This document shows, piece after piece, positions 37,220 to 46,150 of a stretch of DNA of 64,000 nt. The notes under the pieces were generated by a model. The model was not told where the DNA came from, searched no databases, and saw only the letters and a list, made by a program, of their open reading frames with translations. The translations under genes and the position numbers were made by a program. The DNA comes from Bacteroidota bacterium (lineage in GTDB: Bacteria > Bacteroidota > Ignavibacteria > UBA10030 > UBA8401): contig DATJPT010000014.1 of NCBI GenBank assembly GCA_035506275.1, forward strand, positions 149,736 to 213,735. Direction: 5' to 3'. Position 1 is the first letter of the stretch, and every line of letters begins with the position of its first letter.

Positions 37220-38031
37220 AGAAATTATTTGTTGTTGCAGCGATAAGTTGTTTGTTGATGGTAGAGGTGAACGGATGCGGGTCGAGCAAAGAAGCCGAGT
37301 TTTATACGGCCGAGGAGCGGTTTGCCGAAGCCATGAAGAAATTCCACCGGGAAGATTATCTTGACGCCGTCGAAGACTTCAAGAATGTGACCGTTCAGTT
37401 CCCGGGGAGCGCGTATGCGGACAGCGCGCAGTTCTTTATGGGGGAATGCCGGTATCTCAGGGAAGAATATATACTCGCAGCAGCGGAATATGACCTTCTC
37501 ATCCGGACGATGTCGTCCAGTCCGCTTGTTCTGCGCGCGCGATACATGAAAGCGATGTCGAACTATGAGCTCTCCCCGAAATCCGAGCTTGATCAAAAGT
37601 TCACAAAAGAAGCGATCGACGATTTTCAGTCGTTCATCGAATATTATCCGACGGACTCGCTCGCAAAAGTCTCTGCAGCAAAGATCGTTGAACTCAACAA
37701 CAAGCTAGCAAAGAAGGAATACGATAACGGAAAGTTGTATCTCCGGCTTGAATACTTCAAGTCAGCGATCGCCTATTTCGATCTGGTGCTCGACCGGTAT
37801 CATGACAGCGATTACGCCGACGACGCACTGCTCGGAAAAGCGACCGCGTTAAGGGAACGTCATGACTACGCGGCGGCTCTTGACGCCGTTAATTTATTCT
37901 TTCAAAAATATCCGGCAAGTCGATTGAAGAGCGACGCGGAAACGCTCAAGGCTGCGATCGAGGCCGACCTTGCCGCGCCAAAGCCGGCGCCGAAAAAATC
38001 AATGGGACTCTCGACGAATACGGGCCAATGA
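37216..38031 (+). CDS. bamD: Outer membrane assembly lipoprotein BamD
   Basis: A 271-residue TPR lipoprotein of the BAM machine that inserts beta-barrels in the outer membrane. The start is TTG 37216, overlapping the CapA stop as TTGA; this yields a lipoprotein signal ending in the lipobox VNGC, while earlier in-frame starts lie within the CapA gene and give no signal. TPR repeats follow: AMKKFHREDYLDAVEDFKNV, FMGECRYLREEYILAAAEYDLLI, and LDRYHDSDYADDALLGKATAL. The C-terminus is Ala/Pro/Lys-rich. Confidence 0.85.
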   Translation: MKKLFVVAAISCLLMVEVNGCGSSKEAEFYTAEERFAEAMKKFHREDYLDAVEDFKNVTVQFPGSAYADSAQFFMGECRYLREEYILAAAEYDLLIRTMSSSPLVLRARYMKAMSNYELSPKSELDQKFTKEAIDDFQSFIEYYPTDSLAKVSAAKIVELNNKLAKKEYDNGKLYLRLEYFKSAIAYFDLVLDRYHDSDYADDALLGKATALRERHDYAAALDAVNLFFQKYPASRLKSDAETLKAAIEADLAAPKPAPKKSMGLSTNTGQ

Positions 38032-38513
38032 AGGAAGAATCGTTTTCAGTCAAGCATTCGCAGGTTGAGATGACGCAGCTCGTGCTGCCGAACGACACCA
38101 ACCAGCTCGGCAATCTCCTCGGCGGTCAGCTGATGCACTGGATCGATCTGGCCGCGGCGATTGCGGCGGCAAGGCATTCCAAGCGTGTGTGTGTAACGGC
38201 GTCCGTTGACGAGCTCAACTTTATTCATCCGGTCAAAGAAGGAGAGGTCGTCATCCTTCGCGCGTCCGTCAACTGCGTATTTCACACCTCGATGGAAGTC
38301 GGCGTGAAAGTATTTTGCGAAAATTTACTTACCGGTGCTCTCGTCCATGCAAATTCTGCCTACCTGACGTTTGTTTCCATCGACGGCAGCGGCACACCGG
38401 TTCCGGTGCCCCGCCTGCGCCCAGAGAGCGATGATGAACGGAGGCGGTTTGCGGATGCAACACGGCGTCGTGAAGAGAGGCTTCGGCGTCGGTCGAAGAA
38501 GGGCAATGAATAA
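38028..38513 (+). CDS. Acyl-CoA thioesterase (YciA/hotdog type)
   Basis: A 161-residue single-hotdog thioesterase. The catalytic Asp is in GGQLMHWIDLAAAIAA, with ASVDELNFIHPVKEGE in the second half, as in YciA/acyl-CoA thioester hydrolases. The C-terminal 30 residues are mainly Arg and Glu. The ATG overlaps the bamD stop as ATGA, so translation is probably coupled. Confidence 0.88.
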   Translation: MKEESFSVKHSQVEMTQLVLPNDTNQLGNLLGGQLMHWIDLAAAIAAARHSKRVCVTASVDELNFIHPVKEGEVVILRASVNCVFHTSMEVGVKVFCENLLTGALVHANSAYLTFVSIDGSGTPVPVPRLRPESDDERRRFADATRRREERLRRRSKKGNE

Positions 38514-40791
38514 GGCTTCCGTCGAACGCCGCTTCAGCGCGGCGAATGTTTTGTCGTTCCCCCCCCGCTCTCCGAGAAGTGCCTTCAACCAAATCCTTGT
38601 GGCAGTGCTGACCTGCGGCGCAATTGCGATTGCCCAGCAGCGGACGACGGCGGCCTTGGGGACGGTAACTTCCACCTCGCTGCCGTTCGCTCCGTCGCTT
38701 GCTGTCTTGATGCATTTTAATGCCGACCCGCATCCGGACATTCTCTGTTTTGACCAGGCAAGCCAGCATCTTGTCGTTTTGGTCAATAAAGGCGATGGCA
38801 TCTCGTTCGATTGTGTCTCTCTGGGCCCTTCGACGGACGTCACGTTCCTGGCCGCAAAGGATCTCAACAACGACGGCAAGGACGATATCGTCATAGTGCA
38901 TCGACAAACCAGCCAGGTTGAAGTATGGCTGAGTACGCCGAACGACACCGTGTATCGTAGCACGAAGTACAACGTCAATTTCTATCCTGAAAAAGTACTT
39001 CTTGCGGATATTGACAATGACAGCACGACCGATATTCTCTGTTTCGGAAAATTATCGTCCGGCATCTCGGTCCTGTTGGGCAACAAGGACGGGACATTTA
39101 GAGAAAAAAATCTTATCCTTCCCGAGATCCCCGTTGTCGATGCATCTGTTGTGAAACTTAACGACGATGATTTCCCGGACATTGTCGTTCATAATTGGCT
39201 GACGAATGAAATGGTGTTCTATTACGGCATGGGGGATTTGCAATTCGCAGAACAAAATATTGTTTCCTTCGACAAGGACACGGTCGCCGTTGTGTTCGGG
39301 GATTTCAACAGAGATCACGTGCTCGATTATGCGGTGGCCTCGTCCATGACCCGATCGCTCCGTTTTTTTGCCGGCGACGGCATGGCTTCCTATTTTCAGT
39401 ATCAGAGCCTTGATTTCAATCATGCAATCGGCGAACTCTTGGCGGCGCCGGTCTCCTCACGTCTCTCGCCCGATGTTGTAGCCGTCGATGATCTTGGCGG
39501 GACGTTCAGCGTCTTTTCCAACCAGGGAGATGGGACGTTTTACGACGACGTTGTGTTTGGCTGCACATCCGACAACCGGATCACTCTTGTCGGCGACATC
39601 GATGGCGACGGATGGAACGATGTGCTTGTGATTGACCCGTCGCGGCGAATGATGACGTGTTATTGGAACGCAAAGAAAAAACTTGCGGCACCGAGGGAGA
39701 ACGCGGCTCTCTCGGGCGAGGTATCGTTTGCGGTAGGGAAGCATCCTCTTGGCCTTGTTGTCGGCGATTTCAACAACGACGGATATGATGACGTGGCAGT
39801 TGTTGACAGCGCGTCGTCATCTCTTTCGCTCTTGTATAGTTCGCCGCCCGGCCGGATGTCGGGCCAGATCGGCATTCCAACTGTTGAACGTCCGACTGCG
39901 GTCCGGCTGTATGCGAAGAACGATACTTCCGTGACGTTCCTCCTGACGCATGAATCGATCGCCAAAGTGTCGGTCCTCACGCTTTCTCAGGCACAACAGC
40001 CTGCCGTGCGCAAGGCCGCTGTTTCGTATACGTACGCGATTGCAACGGCGGAAAATCCAAGAGTGTTTCTGCCCGACGCGGCGTTGCAAAATAAGTCGAT
40101 CGAATTCTACGTGTTTTCAAGCGCGAAACAGCGCTCGCTCTCATACTTCAGGCAAGTCTCGGGGACAAAATTTGTCGAACGGAACATCAAACCGATCATT
40201 CCGGAGAGGATCCTTGCAGGGTCCGTCAATGATTTTAACGGCGACGGCCTGCCGGACCTGGCATATATCTATTTTGACAGCCAGGCTCTTCATTATACTC
40301 TCGGCATCACGTTCAGCGATTCAGCAGGCCAGTACCGCGGCAAAACCCTGTCATATGTCTTCCCCGATTCTGCGATGAAGCGGTGTTCCATGGCGTTTGC
40401 CGACGTGAACGGTGACAACATTCCCGATTGCATCCTTTACACGGCGCCGATGAACAACATCCGAATTGCTCTCGGAAAAGGAGCCGGCCGGTTCGGTGAG
40501 TTCTTTTCGGTCGCTGATGGGATTGAGATTGTCAATCCCGAGCATCTCCAGATCATCGATTTCGACGGAGACGGGATCAACGACATCATGGTTTTGGACG
40601 ATAAGACATCGGAGCTTTTTTTCCTCAAAGGAAAAGGAAACGGGAAATTTTTGCCGCGCACCTTTCTTATGGACATGCCGCAAGAGACGACGTTCAGATT
40701 CGGTGACTTCAACGGAGACGGCGTGCTGGACATTGTTTACAGCAATCCAGCAGAAAATCTTGTTACGTTCTATTTTGTCAATCGGCGGTAG
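38506..40791 (+). CDS. FG-GAP/VCBS repeat protein, exported beta-propeller
   Basis: A protein of about 761 residues. The start at ATG 38506 overlaps the thioesterase stop by 8 bases; earlier Met codons lie inside that gene. A signal-like helix (FNQILVAVLTCGAIAIAQQ) follows a basic stretch. The mature part contains at least nine calcium-binding-type FG-GAP repeats of the D-x-N/D-x-D-x-x-x-D kind: DLNNDGKDD, DIDNDSTTD, DFNRDHVLD, DIDGDGWND, DFNNDGYDD, DFNGDGLPD, DVNGDNIPD, DFDGDGIND and DFNGDGVLD. This fits one or more integrin-like propellers. No C-terminal type IX sorting signal is apparent. Confidence 0.82.
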   Translation: MNKASVERRFSAANVLSFPPRSPRSAFNQILVAVLTCGAIAIAQQRTTAALGTVTSTSLPFAPSLAVLMHFNADPHPDILCFDQASQHLVVLVNKGDGISFDCVSLGPSTDVTFLAAKDLNNDGKDDIVIVHRQTSQVEVWLSTPNDTVYRSTKYNVNFYPEKVLLADIDNDSTTDILCFGKLSSGISVLLGNKDGTFREKNLILPEIPVVDASVVKLNDDDFPDIVVHNWLTNEMVFYYGMGDLQFAEQNIVSFDKDTVAVVFGDFNRDHVLDYAVASSMTRSLRFFAGDGMASYFQYQSLDFNHAIGELLAAPVSSRLSPDVVAVDDLGGTFSVFSNQGDGTFYDDVVFGCTSDNRITLVGDIDGDGWNDVLVIDPSRRMMTCYWNAKKKLAAPRENAALSGEVSFAVGKHPLGLVVGDFNNDGYDDVAVVDSASSSLSLLYSSPPGRMSGQIGIPTVERPTAVRLYAKNDTSVTFLLTHESIAKVSVLTLSQAQQPAVRKAAVSYTYAIATAENPRVFLPDAALQNKSIEFYVFSSAKQRSLSYFRQVSGTKFVERNIKPIIPERILAGSVNDFNGDGLPDLAYIYFDSQALHYTLGITFSDSAGQYRGKTLSYVFPDSAMKRCSMAFADVNGDNIPDCILYTAPMNNIRIALGKGAGRFGEFFSVADGIEIVNPEHLQIIDFDGDGINDIMVLDDKTSELFFLKGKGNGKFLPRTFLMDMPQETTFRFGDFNGDGVLDIVYSNPAENLVTFYFVNRR

Positions 40792-40839
40792 GCCGGCCGT
40801 GAGGTCCATGGTGCGTCATTATTCATGTAAATTCGTCCG

Positions 40840-41490
40840 ATGAAAAAAATCGTCCTCACTGCAGAGTCCGTTTCGAAAGTATTTAACCGGCGGGTGATTT
40901 TCGATGATGTTTCCTTTTCGGTGACACAGACTCAAGCTGTTGCGATTACCGGAAAAAATGGATCCGGCAAGTCGACGCTCGCGAAGATCGTCTGTGCGAT
41001 CCTTACCCCGACCGCAGGGCAAATCGCCTGTTCAATCGATGATGCCCACATCGTTCCGGAAAAAATATATCGCCATATCGGATTAGTATCGCCGTATATC
41101 ATGATGTATGAGGAGTTCTCGGGGATTGAAAACCTTTCCGTCTTCGGCCGGATCAGGAACCTGCCTGAACGGTCGTTTGAAGAGGCCGAATCGCTGCTGA
41201 AGAAATTCGGCATCTACGAGCGGCGTAATGACGAGGTTCGAACATACTCGTCCGGGATGAAACAACGGCTGAAGTATGCCGCGGCACTGCTTCATCATCC
41301 GGAGATCCTTGTCCTGGATGAACCGACCGCAAACCTCGACGAAGAAGGCGTTGAGGTCGTCCGCGATACGATGCGTATTCAAAAAGAGAACGGGATCCTC
41401 ATTATTGCCACAAATGATAAGGAGGATCTGGAATATGCCGACTATCGCGTCGACCTTGCAATAAACGGGAAAAAGAGAGGACAGCCTTGA
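40840..41490 (+). CDS. ccmA: Heme exporter ATP-binding protein CcmA
   Basis: A 216-residue ABC ATPase. Walker A is GKNGSGKST (residues about 38-46), the signature YSSGMKQRL and Walker B ILVLDEPTANLD. It forms, with CcmB and CcmC, the complex that releases holo-CcmE in cytochrome c maturation. The identification rests on being followed by ccmB, C, D, E and F. It begins 49 bases after the FG-GAP gene. Confidence 0.88.
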   Translation: MKKIVLTAESVSKVFNRRVIFDDVSFSVTQTQAVAITGKNGSGKSTLAKIVCAILTPTAGQIACSIDDAHIVPEKIYRHIGLVSPYIMMYEEFSGIENLSVFGRIRNLPERSFEEAESLLKKFGIYERRNDEVRTYSSGMKQRLKYAAALLHHPEILVLDEPTANLDEEGVEVVRDTMRIQKENGILIIATNDKEDLEYADYRVDLAINGKKRGQP

Positions 41491-41524
41491 ATGTCGCCCC
41501 GCAAAATCGTATGTTGAGAGTGCC

Positions 41525-42199
41525 GTGAAATCCCTGTTGATCCCGTCATACTACATTTTCATCAAAGATGTACATTCAGAGCTGCGCACGCGATACGCGT
41601 TAAATGCGCTCTTCATGTTCGTGGTTACGGCTCTGTCAATTATCCTTTTTTCGCTCGGAAGCGAATCGATCAGCCAGGACGTGCTCGCCGGGATTCTTTG
41701 GGTGATCATTTTCTTCTCCAGCATGTCGGGGCTATCGCGGACCTTTGTCAGCGAAGAGGAACGGGGGACAGTGCTGACCCTGCAGCTCATCGCGTCGCCG
41801 ACCCCGATCTATCTCGGCAAGCTGCTGTTCAACGGAATCCTTACGCTGGCCCTTAATGCTGTTATCTCGATACTCTACATCCTCCTGATCAATAATTTTG
41901 TCATCGCGTCGGCGGACATCTTTTGGACCACAATTCTCCTCGGCAGTCTCGCGATCGCCAGTTCATCGACGATCATTGCAGCGATCATCGCAAAAGCGAA
42001 CACAAAAGGGACGCTGTACCCTGTTCTTTCATTCCCCATTATGCTGCCGATGCTCATCACGGTGATCAAGGCAACGCAGCTTTCTGTTGAAGGCGCTTTT
42101 TTTACCGAGGCGCTCGGAGAGTTTCAGATCCTGATATCGTATACCGTCGTTATTATCGCCGTGTCCGTCGTTCTTTTTGAATTTGTCTGGAAGGATTAG
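41525..42199 (+). CDS. ccmB: Heme exporter protein CcmB
   Basis: A 224-residue membrane protein with six hydrophobic segments. SGLSRTFVSEEERGTVLTLQLIASPTPIYLGKLLFN is the CcmB signature between the second and third helices. Translation appears to start at GTG 41525. It is the permease partner of CcmA. Confidence 0.9.
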   Translation: MKSLLIPSYYIFIKDVHSELRTRYALNALFMFVVTALSIILFSLGSESISQDVLAGILWVIIFFSSMSGLSRTFVSEEERGTVLTLQLIASPTPIYLGKLLFNGILTLALNAVISILYILLINNFVIASADIFWTTILLGSLAIASSSTIIAAIIAKANTKGTLYPVLSFPIMLPMLITVIKATQLSVEGAFFTEALGEFQILISYTVVIIAVSVVLFEFVWKD

Positions 42200-42205
42200 C
42201 ACATC

Positions 42206-42910
42206 ATGACCAAGCTAGTGATCGCAAAGGCAGGGCTTGTTGTATGGCTGACCATCGTCATCATCGCGGGTTTTGCGATGCCGATGGTGGCGGCCCCTCA
42301 GCAATGGTACGAACTGCCGATCATTCCCGCGCTCGAAGAGAAGGCGAGGATAATATTCTTCCACGTTCCGATGTCGTGGACGACGCTGGTGGCATTCATT
42401 GCCTCGACGGTGTACGGCATCATGTATCTCAAAACAAAAAAACTCGATTACGACCTCCGGTCGGTGTCCGCCGCCGGGTTGGGGACAATGTTCTGCATCC
42501 TTGCGACCGTGACCGGTTCGATATGGGCGAAATTCAATTGGGGATCATTCTGGAATTGGGATCCGCGTGAAACTTCAATCTTCGTTTTATTGTTAATCTA
42601 TGGAGCGTATTTTGCGCTGCGTTCGGCCGTTGACGTAGAGGAAAAAAGAGCCACGCTGGCAGCGGTGTACTCGATCATTGCAGGGGTCACCGCACCGTTC
42701 TTTATTTTCGTCATGCCCCGGATCATGACAGGGCTTCATCCGGGGGCCAAGGGGGATGAAGGGGGTTCGACGCCAGTCGCTCAGCTTCATATGCCGGCGA
42801 ATATGCGGGTGGTATTTTTCGCTTCGATCATCGGATTCACCGTTTTGTATTTCTGGATGTTTAACCTCAGAGTTCGGTACGCCAGGCTTGAAGCGGCGTC
42901 ACAACACTAA
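42206..42910 (+). CDS. ccmC: Heme exporter protein CcmC
   Basis: A 234-residue membrane protein of the heme-handling superfamily. The tryptophan-rich WWD motif reads WGSFWNWDPRETS at about residues 111-123; periplasmic His residues that should hold heme are in FFHVPMSW (near 51) and in the AQLHMP segment (near 193). It loads heme onto CcmE. Confidence 0.93.
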   Translation: MTKLVIAKAGLVVWLTIVIIAGFAMPMVAAPQQWYELPIIPALEEKARIIFFHVPMSWTTLVAFIASTVYGIMYLKTKKLDYDLRSVSAAGLGTMFCILATVTGSIWAKFNWGSFWNWDPRETSIFVLLLIYGAYFALRSAVDVEEKRATLAAVYSIIAGVTAPFFIFVMPRIMTGLHPGAKGDEGGSTPVAQLHMPANMRVVFFASIIGFTVLYFWMFNLRVRYARLEAASQH

Positions 42911-42925
42911 TAAGGAGCATCGACC

Positions 42926-43057
42926 GTGGAGTTTCTCGCACAGAATCAATTGTATATCGTCATGAGCATCGTGCTCATCATTTGGTTCGGGTTTGTCTTT
43001 TACCTGTTCCGGCTCGACGGCAAAATCAGCAAGCTCGAAAAGAGCCTGCGAAAGTGA
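42926..43057 (+). CDS. ccmD: CcmD-like small membrane protein
   Basis: A 43-codon gene that is easily missed. GTG at 42926 has AAGGAG upstream; the product has one membrane helix (YIVMSIVLIIWFGFVFYLF) followed by a short charged tail, RLDGKISKLEKSLRK. Its place between ccmC and ccmE and this topology match CcmD, which joins CcmABC and CcmE. No conserved residues could be checked in so short a protein. Confidence 0.8.
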   Translation: MEFLAQNQLYIVMSIVLIIWFGFVFYLFRLDGKISKLEKSLRK

Positions 43058-43067
43058 GGAGGATTTC

Positions 43068-43457
43068 GTGAAAGCAAAGATCATTGTCGCGGCAGTCGTT
43101 GTCGTCGCGTTTGTCATCTTCGGCGCGGTCTCTTTTTTGGACAGCAATGTCGAGTATACCGATTTTGCAAAGGCCGAAAAGACTGCGAAAAAAGTTCAGG
43201 TGAAGGGGGAGTGGGTGAAGGAAAAAGAGACTCAGTTCGACGCAAAAGCCGGGCAGTTCATTTTCTACATGCGCGACGACAGCCAGCGGGAAGCGAAAGT
43301 GATTCTCGACGGGGCGAAGCCGAACAACTTCGAGCTGGCGAAGAGCGTGGTCGCGAAGGGAAGGTACAAGGATGGTTGTTTCCATGCCACGGAACTTCTC
43401 ACAAAGTGTCCGTCTAAATACGAAGGCGATGCGTCGGCTGTTCAAAAAACATTGTAA
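43068..43457 (+). CDS. ccmE: Heme chaperone CcmE, CxxxY type
   Basis: A 129-residue protein. GTG at 43068 has GAGGAGG just upstream; a longer frame from 42993 would overlap ccmD and break the N-terminal anchor (AKIIVAAVVVVAFVIFGAV). The OB-fold core follows (VQVKGEWVKE, FIFYMRDDSQREAKVILDG, VVAKGRY). In the heme-binding region LLTKCPSKYEG, C114 and Y118 form CxxxY, where the usual protein has HxxxY. This Cys variant is known from some archaea and deltaproteobacteria and binds heme through Cys. Confidence 0.88.
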   Translation: MKAKIIVAAVVVVAFVIFGAVSFLDSNVEYTDFAKAEKTAKKVQVKGEWVKEKETQFDAKAGQFIFYMRDDSQREAKVILDGAKPNNFELAKSVVAKGRYKDGCFHATELLTKCPSKYEGDASAVQKTL

Positions 43458-43484
43458 TTCATTCAACGGAGCAGGGACAACGGA

Positions 43485-45797
43485 ATGATCGGCAGTATCA
43501 TCATCAAGGTCGCTTTCGGGGCATCGCTGAGCGCGGTGCTCTTTTATTATTTGGACCACCGGAAGCATTCGGAACGCTTTCTGCTGTTTGCGCGCTCTGC
43601 GTATCTGACAGCTGTCGCCGGGATGGTCGGCGCAGCGGGACTCTTGATCTATTTTATCATGACGCATCAGTTTAATTATGCGTATGTCTGGAATTACAGC
43701 TCCACCGACCTGCCGGGACCGCTCCTCTTCTCGACCTTTTATGCAGGGCAGGAAGGAAGTTTCTCCCTCTGGGCTTTTTACACCAGCATCGTCGGGCTTG
43801 CGTTGATGTGGTACTCATCGCGGAAAGGGTACGAACCGGAACTGATGGTGATTTATTCCGCCATCCTCTCGTTTCTCTTCTTGATGCTCATCCTCAAAAA
43901 TCCGTTCATGTACATCTGGGACCTTTTCCCGAAAGACCTGATTCACACCGGCCCCGTCCCCTCGAACATCGCCAATTATGTCTGGATCGATCAAGCCAAA
44001 GGAATCTGGGCGCAGTATCCGAATGAAGGGAAAGGGCTGAATCCGCTTCTTCAGAATTATTGGATGGTGATTCATCCGCAGGTCCTGTTCATCGGGTTCA
44101 CTTCAATGTCGGTTCCGTTCGCGTATGCCGTGGCAGGGATGCTGAAACGCGACTATGTGAGCTGGATACGAGTTTCAACTCCGTGGACGGTGTTCGGAGC
44201 AATGGTGCTGGGAACGGGAGTCATCATGGGCGGCTTCTGGGCTTATGAGACGCTTGGATGGGGAGGGTACTGGGGATGGGATCCCGTCGAGAATTCTTCG
44301 CTCGTGCCGTGGCTTGTGTGCGTTGCCTCGATCCACACTATGTTGTCACAGCGAAGAAGCGGAAGCTTCATCAAGACAAATTTCGTCCTGAGCATATTGT
44401 GCTTCATCATGGTGCTGTATTCTACCTTCTTGACCCGAAGCGGCGTACTCGGGGATACCTCCGTACATTCGTTTGTTGAACCGGGAATGATGGTTTATTG
44501 GATGCTTCTTGCCGGCCTATTTCTTTTTGCGGCGATCGGATTCGGCCTGTTCTTTGTCCGCATGAAAGAGATGCCGAAGGTCCCCGTTGAACACAGCATC
44601 TTGTCGCGCGAATTCGCGCTATTTCTTGGTGCATCGGCCATTGTTTTCGCGGCAATGTTCATTGTCATCGGGACATCGTCCCCTATCATTACCGGCCTTC
44701 TGAAGGGAAAAGTCTCGGCGGTCGATTCCTCCTACTATGTCACGACGACTCTTCCGCTGGGAATTTTTATCGCCCTCATGGCCGGCATCGGGCAGCTCCT
44801 CTGGTGGAAGAATTCGGACACGGAATCGCTTCTTAAGAGCCTTCGCATTCCAACGTTCCTCGCCCTCATCCTGACGGCGGTTTCCTATTTTATCGGTGCG
44901 CATCATGTTACAATGCTGATCTTCATTTTCGCCTCTTCGTTCGCTCTTTTCACGAACATCACTGTTGGATTAAGAATTTTCAAAGGGAACCCGAAAATGG
45001 CCGGGGGAGCCATTGCGCATATCGGCTTGGCGTTGATGTTTTTGGGGTTTGTCTCGTCGGCGAAATATGATGATAAAGAGACCATCTCTCTGGAACAGGG
45101 AAAGAAAGTCGAGGCGCTCGGTTATTCGATGCGTTATATCGGATACCATCCGATCGAGCGGGGACGGTTTGCGTTTGACGTCGAAGTAGAAAAAGGGGAT
45201 CAGAAATTCATCGTTGCGCCGGTGATGTTCAACAGCAAGGAGAGCGAAGGATTGATGAGGAATCCGGATATCATCAACCTGATGACGAAAGATTTCTACG
45301 TCTCGCCCCTTTCGTTAGAAAGCCCGGATTCGAAGAATGAGCAGGAGTTGACCATCGGGAAAGATGAAGTCCAAAAATTCCAGGACATGTCGATCAGCTA
45401 TCTCGGATACGCCTTCAACTCATCCCCAGAGAAGGGCAACGTCGTCTCGGTCTCTCTCGATGTTACCCGAAGCAATAAGACATACCACTTGACGCCGGAG
45501 ATGCACAACGAGAGGGGAAAGGTGAGTTATGTCCCCGCATCGCTGCCGAATACAGATATTTCTTTTACGATCAAAGGGATGGGATTAGGGAACGGCGGAA
45601 GGGGAAAATCTTCGATTACCATCATTGTCAGCACGCCGCTGGCTGCGGGGCAGCCTCAGAAGAGCGAAACGTTGATTGTTGAAGCAAGCGTCAAACCGTT
45701 CATCAACCTCGTATGGATCGGAACGATAACGCTTGTCGCCGGATTTTTGATTACGATCGTTCGGAGAGCAAGCGAGGCGAGAAGGAATACAACGTGA
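43485..45797 (+). CDS. ccmF: Cytochrome c heme lyase CcmF
   Basis: A 770-residue membrane protein with about fifteen helices. The WWD motif is WGGYWGWDPVENSSLVPW; FIGFTSMSVPFAYAVAG and FLTRSGVLGDTSVHSF are further heme-handling superfamily motifs. A large periplasmic domain lies at residues 540-740, before the last helix. It attaches heme to apocytochromes. No ccmG or ccmH follows; the operon ends against convergent minus-strand genes 6 bases away. Confidence 0.94.
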   Translation: MIGSIIIKVAFGASLSAVLFYYLDHRKHSERFLLFARSAYLTAVAGMVGAAGLLIYFIMTHQFNYAYVWNYSSTDLPGPLLFSTFYAGQEGSFSLWAFYTSIVGLALMWYSSRKGYEPELMVIYSAILSFLFLMLILKNPFMYIWDLFPKDLIHTGPVPSNIANYVWIDQAKGIWAQYPNEGKGLNPLLQNYWMVIHPQVLFIGFTSMSVPFAYAVAGMLKRDYVSWIRVSTPWTVFGAMVLGTGVIMGGFWAYETLGWGGYWGWDPVENSSLVPWLVCVASIHTMLSQRRSGSFIKTNFVLSILCFIMVLYSTFLTRSGVLGDTSVHSFVEPGMMVYWMLLAGLFLFAAIGFGLFFVRMKEMPKVPVEHSILSREFALFLGASAIVFAAMFIVIGTSSPIITGLLKGKVSAVDSSYYVTTTLPLGIFIALMAGIGQLLWWKNSDTESLLKSLRIPTFLALILTAVSYFIGAHHVTMLIFIFASSFALFTNITVGLRIFKGNPKMAGGAIAHIGLALMFLGFVSSAKYDDKETISLEQGKKVEALGYSMRYIGYHPIERGRFAFDVEVEKGDQKFIVAPVMFNSKESEGLMRNPDIINLMTKDFYVSPLSLESPDSKNEQELTIGKDEVQKFQDMSISYLGYAFNSSPEKGNVVSVSLDVTRSNKTYHLTPEMHNERGKVSYVPASLPNTDISFTIKGMGLGNGGRGKSSITIIVSTPLAAGQPQKSETLIVEASVKPFINLVWIGTITLVAGFLITIVRRASEARRNTT

Positions 45798-45802
45798 GAG
45801 GT

Positions 45803-46150
45803 TTATTTGCAGCATTCTGCTAAATTTTCGTACGCTGTCGAATCCCGCTTGACCTTGTCTGCGTCATAACCGGCCCCGCTGATCGCCAGTTCAATCTTAT
45901 TAACGTCGAGTTTTGCAGCGACAAATTTCACCGTTGCACTCTTTCTCTCAAGATCAATTTCGGAGTTCTCGATGCCGTCGACGGAAGCAAGAGCGGTTGT
46001 TATCGTCTTGACGCAGGTCTTGCATTTCAACGTCGGGAGCTGAATTGTTGCAACCGCAATGCTCCCTGTTGATCGTTTTTCCTCCGGCTGTTTTCCGCAT
46101 CCGACCATCAACACCAACGTCAAACCGATTAAGCGTGTGCTCGTCCTCAT
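45803..46150 (-). CDS. HMA-domain lipoprotein (periplasmic metal carrier)
   Basis: About 115 residues. The start chosen (ATG 46150) overlaps the stop of the preceding gene as ATGA; a Met 5 codons earlier is possible. A lipoprotein signal ends with lipobox LMVGC. The mature part is one heavy-metal-associated domain with the CxxC site in LKCKTCVKTI, followed by DGIENSEIDLERKSATVKF; the C-terminus ends in a Cys pair (ECCK). It should bind Cu(I) or a similar metal in the periplasm and lies last in the copper operon. Confidence 0.82.
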   Translation of the reverse strand: MRTSTRLIGLTLVLMVGCGKQPEEKRSTGSIAVATIQLPTLKCKTCVKTITTALASVDGIENSEIDLERKSATVKFVAAKLDVNKIELAISGAGYDADKVKRDSTAYENLAECCK

